NCBI GenBank assembly: GCA_964469055.1
Contig: CAYXXN010000088.1
Coordinates: 1-11,862 of the forward strand
Direction of reading: 5' to 3'
Source of the DNA: CAYXXN01 sp964469055
Lineage (GTDB): Bacteria > Acidobacteriota > Thermoanaerobaculia > Multivoradales > JAHEKO01
Length of the DNA stretch: 11,862 nt
The notes under the pieces are model-generated. The model ran no database searches. It was given only the letters and a program-made list of their open reading frames with translations, and had not been told where the DNA came from. Shown piece by piece: positions 7,320-11,862 of this stretch. Numbering within the stretch: position 1 is the stretch's first letter; each line of letters begins with the position of its first letter. The position numbers and the translations under genes are program-made.

Positions 7320-7951
7320 CCCTCGTACTCGACGGAGCAGCCGTGCGCCTTGGTCTCGGGCGTCAGCACGGCTTCGCCAGCGAGCGCCGCGCGCACGGCG
7401 TCGCGCACGTAGAAGGCTGTGGGGTCGCCGTTGGTGTAGTCGATCGAGCCGTCGGAGCGCTCGCGGGCCGGCGAGTCGTGGAGGGCGCCCATGTAGACGA
7501 GCTCGCGGTCGCGATCGAAGACGAAGTACTCGGGCGTGCGGGTCGCCCCCAGGGCGCGGCCGAGGGCTTGGCTCTCGTCGTAGAGGTAGGTGAAGTTGTA
7601 GCCAGCCTTGGCGGCGTGCGCGGTCATCGCCGGCAGCCGGTCCTCGTCGCGGTGGTTGACCGAGACGCCGACGACGCGGACGCTCTCGGCGCCGAGCTCG
7701 TTGACGAGATGCACCAGATCGCCGTCCATGCCGCGCACCCAGGGGCAGTGGTTGGCGAGGAAGACGAGGACGACGGCGCCCTCGGTCAGGTCGGAGTCGG
7801 AGAGCGCGGAGCCGTCGGTCGCCGGCAGGTCGGCGAAGGCGGGGAGCGGATCGCCGAGGCTGGCGACGGCGTTGAACTCGCCGGCCGCGGCGGGCACGGC
7901 GAGGAGGGTGGTGAGGGCGAGGAGCGCGATCGGGTGACGGCGTCGAACCAT
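7316..7951 (-). CDS. Exported peroxiredoxin-like (PRX_like1/AhpC-TSA) thioredoxin-fold protein
   Basis: 211 aa. The signal peptide spans about 1-23 (PIALLALTTLLAVPAAA), so the protein is predicted periplasmic. The redoxin domain contains VVLVFLANHCPWVRGMD (60-76): a single cysteine, Cys69, in NHCPxV. In the PRX-like 1 subfamily this aligns with the first cysteine of thioredoxin CxxC rather than with the peroxidatic cysteine of true peroxiredoxins. Further family marks are VVGVSVNHRDEDRLPAM (93-109), LGATRTPEYFVFD, and a C-terminal HGCSVEY with Cys205, probably the partner cysteine. Strong ribosome binding site AGGAGGA (7964-7958) six bases before the ATG. It heads the trio and overlaps the TlpA-like gene by 4 nt, so the TlpA protein may be its reductant (inference). 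Peroxidase activity should not be assumed. Confidence 0.88.
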   Translation of the reverse strand: MVRRRHPIALLALTTLLAVPAAAGEFNAVASLGDPLPAFADLPATDGSALSDSDLTEGAVVLVFLANHCPWVRGMDGDLVHLVNELGAESVRVVGVSVNHRDEDRLPAMTAHAAKAGYNFTYLYDESQALGRALGATRTPEYFVFDRDRELVYMGALHDSPARERSDGSIDYTNGDPTAFYVRDAVRAALAGEAVLTPETKAHGCSVEYEG

Positions 7952-7975
7952 CGGAGATCCTCCTGGTCGCGGTCG

Positions 7976-7981
7976 ATTCTA
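7976..7981 (-). promoter_or_regulatory. Possible -10 element (TAGAAT) for the thioredoxin/LCAT operon
   Basis: On the minus strand TAGAAT matches TATAAT at five of six positions and lies 24 nt upstream of the ATG at 7951, leaving a short leader that includes the ribosome binding site. No good -35 is visible in the GC-rich sequence upstream. If inactive, the trio would be read through from the zinc-hydrolase gene 78 bp upstream. Confidence 0.25.
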
Positions 7982-8029
7982 GCGGCCGCGCCTCCGGGGC
8001 GGCGCGGGGTTCCCGCCGGGGTCCGCCGG

Positions 8030-9241
8030 TCAGGCCGCGGGTCGGTCGCCGCGGCGTCGCACCATCAAATAGTGGCGCGACGAGCGCTCTTGGCGGCGGA
8101 AGCCCAAGAGGTGGAAAAGCTCGGGGACGAGCCAGCGGGCGATGCGGCGATCGACGACGAAGGCACCCCGCCGTTCCGGGGCGCGCGTCACGCCCGGGAG
8201 CCAGTGCAGGAAGCGCTCGGGGCGCAGCCGGCGCAGGGCGGCCGACAGCGCCAGCCACAGCGGGTGGACGGGGCGGGTCATGAAGAAGCCGTCGTTGCCG
8301 AGCGTCTGGTAGAGCGGCATCAGCAAGTAGCCCGTGAAGGGAGCGGGGACGGCGGCGCCGTCCTGGGTGGCGAGCGGCTCGCCGGCGCGGATGGCCTGGA
8401 AGCTCGCGTAGCCGGGCCGCATGTGGAAGCCGTCGTTCTCGGGGATGGCATGCCGGTAGCGCACCTCGACGATGGCGGGCAGGCCGTGACCCTCGCGCTC
8501 GAGCTGGGAGCGAGCCGCCGCCAGGTCGGCTTCGAAGCCGGCGGGCAGGAGGCCGGCGAGCTCCATCACGAGCCAGATCGCCGCCTCGGCGCGCGCCGCC
8601 GAGTCGGGATCGCGGTGCTGGCCGGTCTCGACGGAGACCGCGCTGATGCCGCTCTCGGTCAAGTAGTCGGTGAGGGTGCCCGAGAGCTCCTCCTCCAGTC
8701 CGAGGACCGCCGGCAACGGCAGCGAGCGCGCGAAGCGGCGGTTGGCGAGGGTGTCGTGGAGCACGGCGAAGGCCGGGCCGGGCCCGGAGGTCGAGTGCAG
8801 GTCCAAGGCGAAGACCGGGCGGCCGTCGGCCTCGGCGACGGCGCGGCGGATGGCGGCGTCGAGCTCGGCGAGCTCGCGCTCCTCGGCGCTCGCTCTCTCG
8901 GCGGCCGCGCGGACGCGCGCCAGGCGCTCGGCGCGCCAGGCGCGGTTCAGGTCCTCTAGCAGGTAGCGACGCCCGGCGGCGAGCGCCCCCAGGTTGCCGG
9001 CGAGCCCCACGACGCGGCCGCGCGGGGCGGGGCCGCGGTCGAGCCGCGCGAGGAGGCGCTCGAGCGCCACGATCCCCGCCGGCTCGTTGCCGTGGATGCC
9101 GGCGACGACGAGCAGGCTCGGCCCCGCGGCGGCGCTTCCCACGTCACCCAGCCGGCGGGGTAGGCCCGGCAAGGCCTCGGGCAGGCAGCGGGAAGTGGTC
9201 GGCGCGTTGGCCGGCAGAGGGGCGGTCTCGAGAACCGTCAT
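8030..9241 (-). CDS. Succinylglutamate desuccinylase/aspartoacylase-family zinc hydrolase (M14-like)
   Basis: 403 aa from the ATG at 9241. Zinc-dependent amidohydrolase/carboxypeptidase-fold enzyme, family AstE/AspA, which removes acyl groups from N-acyl amino acids or related amides. Zinc and active-site marks: GIHGNEPAG (48-56; His50, Glu53), DLNRAW (97-102; Arg100), FALDLHSTSGPG (144-155; third ligand His149), and SVETGQH (203-209) with likely catalytic Glu205. A C-terminal beta region follows (about 255-325: HAIPENDGFHMRPGY, PAPFTGYLLMPLY) and then a basic tail of about 75 residues (LSAALRRLRPERF to the end), making it longer than the usual 320-340 aa. The start is uncertain: a GTG at 9355 adds 38 residues with no domain character and would overlap a candidate promoter of the divergent gene; AGGA directly abuts the ATG at 9241. 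True substrate unknown; no arginine-succinyltransferase genes are nearby. Confidence 0.87.
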   Translation of the reverse strand: MTVLETAPLPANAPTTSRCLPEALPGLPRRLGDVGSAAAGPSLLVVAGIHGNEPAGIVALERLLARLDRGPAPRGRVVGLAGNLGALAAGRRYLLEDLNRAWRAERLARVRAAAERASAEERELAELDAAIRRAVAEADGRPVFALDLHSTSGPGPAFAVLHDTLANRRFARSLPLPAVLGLEEELSGTLTDYLTESGISAVSVETGQHRDPDSAARAEAAIWLVMELAGLLPAGFEADLAAARSQLEREGHGLPAIVEVRYRHAIPENDGFHMRPGYASFQAIRAGEPLATQDGAAVPAPFTGYLLMPLYQTLGNDGFFMTRPVHPLWLALSAALRRLRPERFLHWLPGVTRAPERRGAFVVDRRIARWLVPELFHLLGFRRQERSSRHYLMVRRRGDRPAA

Positions 9242-9289
9242 TCCTGATGCGTCGAGCTCGGGATGGCGTCGCGGGAGGCCCGCGCGCGA

Positions 9290-9295
9290 ATGATA
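9290..9295 (-). promoter_or_regulatory. Possible -10 element (TATCAT) for the zinc-hydrolase gene
   Basis: TATCAT on the minus strand matches TATAAT at five of six positions, 48 nt upstream of the preferred ATG at 9241. The -35 region is GC-rich and unconvincing. Its location inside the optional N-terminal extension favours the shorter start. Confidence 0.25.
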
Positions 9296-9335
9296 CGTGA
9301 AGTCGCGGTGACGCGGGGATGACGGAGGGACGTCG

Positions 9336-9365
9336 TTGACAAACAGGACGGCCACAGTCCAGGAT
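9336..9365 (+). promoter_or_regulatory. Candidate sigma70-type promoter of the iron permease gene
   Basis: A perfect -35 hexamer TTGACA (9336-9341) is followed after 18 bp by CAGGAT (9360-9365), a poor -10 that keeps the important second A and final T. Transcription would start near 9372, placing the 9378-9392 palindrome just downstream of the start, a normal position for a repressor site. In this GC-rich DNA a full TTGACA is conspicuous. Confidence 0.35.
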
Positions 9366-9377
9366 CCGCGTCGTTCC

Positions 9378-9392
9378 TGAGATTCAATCTCA
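9378..9392 (+). promoter_or_regulatory. Perfect 7-1-7 palindrome resembling a Fur box, upstream of FTR1
   Basis: TGAGATT-C-AATCTCA is a perfect inverted repeat with seven-base arms around one central base. The Fur 7-1-7 consensus is TGATAAT-N-ATTATCA; ten of fourteen arm positions agree, including the outer TGA/TCA. It ends 31 nt before the ATG of an FTR1 iron permease, where iron-dependent repression would be expected. Palindrome and location are seen; Fur binding is inferred. Confidence 0.5.
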
Positions 9393-9406
9393 ACAAAGTC
9401 TCAACA
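9388..9406 (+). repeat. Tandem TCTCAACA direct repeat overlapping the palindrome
   Basis: TCTCAACA occurs at 9388-9395 and again at 9399-9406, an 11-bp period (about one helical turn). The first copy includes the right end of the palindrome, so the second may be an extra half-site on the same DNA face. Short, and could be chance. Confidence 0.4.
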
Positions 9407-9423
9407 GCCTGGCGCCCTCCACC

Positions 9424-10185
9424 ATGTTCCAATCCGCCGTGATCACCCTGCGCGAGGGCCTCGAGGCCTTCTTGATCGTCGCCATCAGCCTGGCGTACCT
9501 GAAGAAGACGGGCCGCTGGGGGCTGACTTCCGCCGTGCGCTGGGGCGTCGGAGCGGCCGTGCTGGCGAGCCTCCTCGCCGGCTATCTATTTCAGCGGGCC
9601 GCGAACCAGGCGCTGTGGGAGGGCGTGCCGGCGATGGTCGCGGCCGTCTTGGTGGCGAGCTTGACGGTGCACATGTGGCGCGCCGGGCGGCGCATGCGAC
9701 AGGTGATCCACGAGCGGCTCGAGGAGTCGGCCGTGAAGCCGGGTCGCGCGGCGTGGCTCGGGGTTTTCGCCTTCACCGTCCTGATGATCGGTCGCGAGGG
9801 GATGGAGACGGCGGTGCTGTTCAACGCGCTGGTGACGCAAGTGCGCTCGGCGCCGCTCGTCGCCGGGGCGGTGCTGGGCCTGGCCGCCGCGACGCTGGTA
9901 GCGCTCGCCTGGGCGCGCTGGGGCCACCACGTCAACCTGGGACTCTTCCTCCAGGTGTCGGCGATCTTCCTCTTGGTCTTCGTGGTGCAGCTCTTCATCT
10001 ACGGCTTCCACGAGCTGACCGAGGCGAACCTCTTCCCCGGCAGCGAGACGCTGCACTGGGCGACGGAGCCGTACGGGCCGGACGGGCGCTACGGGCGCTT
10101 CCTCACCTATCTCCTGGTGCTGCTGCCGGGGGGGTGGTTGGGGTTCTCGCTGCTGCGGGCGAGACTCGCACTGGCGCGGGCGTAG
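9424..10185 (+). CDS. FTR1-family high-affinity iron permease
   Basis: 253 aa, polytopic inner-membrane protein of the FTR1/EfeU (OFeT) family, which imports iron. Two REXXE iron-binding motifs are present, REGLE (10-14, TM1) and REGME (124-128, TM4), as in functional family members. About seven hydrophobic segments can be drawn, and FHELTEA (195-201) is a conserved bacterial FTR1 signature. The length is normal. The ATG at 9424 has no recognisable ribosome binding site (preceding bases CCTCCACC), but the REGLE motif at residue 10 fits family N-termini, so the start is secure. No EfeO/EfeB or multicopper-oxidase partner is in the window, so it appears solitary. The upstream Fur-like palindrome suggests iron repression. 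Divergent from the zinc hydrolase and convergent, with a 15-bp gap, with the next gene. Confidence 0.95.
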   Translation: MFQSAVITLREGLEAFLIVAISLAYLKKTGRWGLTSAVRWGVGAAVLASLLAGYLFQRAANQALWEGVPAMVAAVLVASLTVHMWRAGRRMRQVIHERLEESAVKPGRAAWLGVFAFTVLMIGREGMETAVLFNALVTQVRSAPLVAGAVLGLAAATLVALAWARWGHHVNLGLFLQVSAIFLLVFVVQLFIYGFHELTEANLFPGSETLHWATEPYGPDGRYGRFLTYLLVLLPGGWLGFSLLRARLALARA

Positions 10186-10200
10186 GGGACTCCGGCTCCG

Positions 10201-11844
10201 CTATCTCGGCTCCAGCGCGGAGAGCGCCCTGTCCAGCCACTCGCCGTCGACCGGCGTGTAGTGGCTGGCGTCGGGGATCTCGAGGAGAGTGGCGTGGCGG
10301 AAGCCGTCGGCCACCATCGCGCGATGGACTTCCTGGGTCTGCGGGCGGTTGAAGTCGAGCTCGCCGGTCAAGAGGACGAAGGCGCGCGACTCTCTGGCCA
10401 GAGCCAGTAGGTCGGCCGGCGGTGGGGGAAAGCGGGGCGGCAGGAAGGAGCCGGGGCGGTCGGGGACGGGCAGGCGGCGGAAGTAGTCGGCGCCGAAGAG
10501 CGCCAGGGCGCCGGAGAAGACCTCCGGGTAAGCGAGCGCCAGGCCGGAGGCGAGCCGGCCGCCGCCGGAGTAGCCGGCGACGAAAATGCGCCTAGGGTCG
10601 AGGTCGTAGAGGCTCGGCAGTTGGTGGGCGACATCGAGCGCCAGCCCGGCCCGGTCCCAACGCGCCCGTCCGTTGCCCGCGGCGTCGGCCCCTACCCAGA
10701 TCAGTTGGTGGGCGGTGAGCGCTGCCGCGATCTCCGACCGCACGAAGCCGCCGAACTCGGTCGGACTGATCCACACCAGCAGGCCCCAGCCCTCTCCAGG
10801 CCGGTACGTCCCGGGCACGTAGACGTGAAAGCTCTCGACGGCGAGGTCGATGGAGGTGCCGTCGGTGTCGGCCGCGAGCTCTTCTCCGGTCAAGCCGAAG
10901 CGGCGGGTGAGCTCGTCGATCATCGCGAGCGGGCTCGCCTCGGCGAAGCTGGTGCGGTAGCGGCCGAGTCGCCCGGGCGCGGGCGGCTCGACGACGAGAG
11001 CGGCGATCTCCGATGGGAGCGGCGCGGCCGTCGCGAGCTCGGGTGGCGACGCCGCGGCGGGAGGCGCGGGCAGGGCGCTCGGCCCCTCGCGATCGACGGC
11101 GGCGAGCAGGGCGTCGGCCTGCGGCTGCCGGCCGAGCTGGCCCATCAGTGCGCCGTAGAGCTGCCGGGTCGCGGGATCGGCCGGGGCGGCGGCGAGCGCC
11201 CGCTCGAGAGCGGCGACGGCAGCCTCCAGGTCACCCTCGAGGAAGTGCGTGCGGGCGATGGCGCGCAGGGTCTCGGCGCGGGCCGCCGGATCGAGATGGG
11301 GGAGGACGGTCTCGTAGGTGGCGCGGGCAGCGGCCGGGCGGCCGCCGGCCAGGAAATCGTTGCCGCGCTCGACGATGGCGCGCAGGCTGGCGAGACCTCC
11401 CTCCCAGCCGAGCGGCGCCACCTCGTCGAGGGAGCGCAGGCGGACGGCGACCGGCGGTGTGGCGCCGGCGGCGAGGACGATGAGCGATCCCGTCGCGGGG
11501 AAGAAGTCGGCGGCGCGGATCGTGATGCGCCAGCGGCCCAGGGTGAGCAGGGTGGTCCACTGGCCCTCAGCGTCGCTCGTCGTGCGCAGCTCCTTGCCGG
11601 TTTCCGGAGCGGAGAGGAGGACCTCGGCGCTGGCGATCGGCTGGTCGTCGAGATCGTGCACGGAACCGCGCACCGGAGTGCCGACCGCCTCCTGCGCCGC
11701 GACGGCCCGAGCTCCGGCCGCACCGAGCCCTCCGAGGGCGGCAGCGGCCAGGCCGCCGACGAGGGTCCGGCGGAGGGTCTTGACTCCGTACCTGGGTACG
11801 GGGTTTAACTTAGGCGCTGTGGCTGCACGTGACATGGAGGCCAT
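10201..11844 (-). CDS. Exported esterase: carboxypeptidase-regulatory-like domain, TPR region, PHB-depolymerase-type hydrolase
   Basis: 547 aa from the ATG at 11844. Long basic n-region then a hydrophobic core (about 27-48, VGGLAAAALGGLGAAG) indicates export; TLRRTLV (23-29) is a partial twin-arginine motif. Residues about 55-137 (VRGSVHDLDDQPIASAEVLL, DAEGQWTTLL, RWRITIRAADFFP) match a CarboxypepD_reg-like beta-sandwich. Residues about 150-250 are helical with TPR-like pairs (FLAGGRPAAARATYETVL; FLEGDLEAAVAALERALAAAPADP). After a Pro/Ala linker (256-290) comes an alpha/beta hydrolase with GYSGGG (424-429, nucleophile Ser426), LLTGELDFNRP (491-501, Asp497) and DASHYTP (525-531, His528), most like PHB-depolymerase/feruloyl-esterase-type enzymes. 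No ribosome binding site precedes the ATG at 11844 or the ATG at 11835, and the frame has no stop up to the right edge (11862), so the true start may lie outside. Substrate unknown. Confidence 0.82.
   Translation of the reverse strand: MASMSRAATAPKLNPVPRYGVKTLRRTLVGGLAAAALGGLGAAGARAVAAQEAVGTPVRGSVHDLDDQPIASAEVLLSAPETGKELRTTSDAEGQWTTLLTLGRWRITIRAADFFPATGSLIVLAAGATPPVAVRLRSLDEVAPLGWEGGLASLRAIVERGNDFLAGGRPAAARATYETVLPHLDPAARAETLRAIARTHFLEGDLEAAVAALERALAAAPADPATRQLYGALMGQLGRQPQADALLAAVDREGPSALPAPPAAASPPELATAAPLPSEIAALVVEPPAPGRLGRYRTSFAEASPLAMIDELTRRFGLTGEELAADTDGTSIDLAVESFHVYVPGTYRPGEGWGLLVWISPTEFGGFVRSEIAAALTAHQLIWVGADAAGNGRARWDRAGLALDVAHQLPSLYDLDPRRIFVAGYSGGGRLASGLALAYPEVFSGALALFGADYFRRLPVPDRPGSFLPPRFPPPPADLLALARESRAFVLLTGELDFNRPQTQEVHRAMVADGFRHATLLEIPDASHYTPVDGEWLDRALSALEPR
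11786..11801. repeat. Perfect 7-2-7 inverted repeat in the start region of the esterase gene
   Basis: CCGTACC-TG-GGTACGG is a perfect 16-bp palindrome about 43 bp inside the predicted coding start (encoding part of PVPRYG, residues 15-20). The two-base gap argues against an RNA hairpin and for, at most, a protein-binding site. It may equally be chance in coding DNA. Confidence 0.35.
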
Positions 11845-11862
11845 GACGATAGGCCAGATCGC

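Noticed and set aside
7320..8258. N-terminal extension of the TlpA-like protein up to 484 aa
   Set aside because: The extra sequence is Arg/Pro-rich noise read out of frame through the PRX-like gene; the ATG at 7319 precedes a proper signal peptide and overlaps the upstream stop.
7265..8959. 564-residue plus-strand frame
   Set aside because: Runs antisense through two conserved genes and their intergenic gap, with repetitive Gly/Val/Glu/Arg composition.
9242..9355. GTG start adding 38 residues to the zinc hydrolase
   Set aside because: The added residues show no fold signal and would overlap the TTGACA element of the divergent iron permease; kept only as an alternative.
10186..10200. Search for a bidirectional terminator between FTR1 and the esterase gene
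   Set aside because: The 15-bp gap has no stem followed by a T-run.
10621..11808. 395-residue plus-strand frame opposite the esterase gene
   Set aside because: GC-driven shadow; no motifs, while the minus strand has three recognisable regions.

Overview
The window is a GC-rich (clearly above 60 % G+C), densely packed stretch of bacterial chromosome. It holds eight protein-coding genes and no RNA genes, insertion sequences or CRISPR arrays that I can see. The content (RND tripartite pump, several exported proteins, AcrB-type permease) indicates a Gram-negative (diderm) bacterium. The short C-terminal FADGFESGDITAW motif on one exported protein is of a kind I recall from Acidobacteriota (Thermoanaerobaculia-like) and some Gammaproteobacteria. 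That affiliation is a guess from memory, not a measurement. Codon use looks uniform, and most long reading frames opposite the genes are GC-driven shadows.

Layout. (1) 1-3229, minus strand: a two-gene RND efflux operon, adaptor (membrane fusion protein) then inner-membrane permease. The permease runs off the left edge after 701 codons. A terminator-like hairpin lies in the leader of this operon. (2) 3429-5276, plus strand: an exported 615-residue protein joining a staphylococcal-nuclease-like domain to a BNR/sialidase-type propeller and ending in the DGFESGD motif. This is the most unusual gene of the window. (3) 5338-7951, minus strand: an apparent three-gene operon in the order exported peroxiredoxin-like thioredoxin-fold protein, TlpA-like thioredoxin (ATGA overlap), LCAT-like alpha/beta hydrolase (11-nt gap). 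(4) 8030-9241, minus strand: an aspartoacylase/succinylglutamate desuccinylase-family zinc hydrolase, 78 bp upstream of the trio and possibly co-transcribed with it. (5) 9424-10185, plus strand: an FTR1-family high-affinity iron permease, divergent from the previous gene, with a perfect 7-1-7 palindrome resembling a Fur box just upstream. (6) 10201 to the right edge, minus strand: an exported protein with a carboxypeptidase-regulatory-like domain, a TPR region and a PHB-depolymerase-type esterase domain.

Functionally the genes look like ordinary envelope biology: drug/toxic-compound efflux, periplasmic thiol redox, ester and amide hydrolysis, iron import. They do not form one obvious new system. 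The points most worth following are the nuclease-propeller fusion, the candidate Fur operator before FTR1, the attenuator-like hairpin before the pump operon, and the three-domain esterase.
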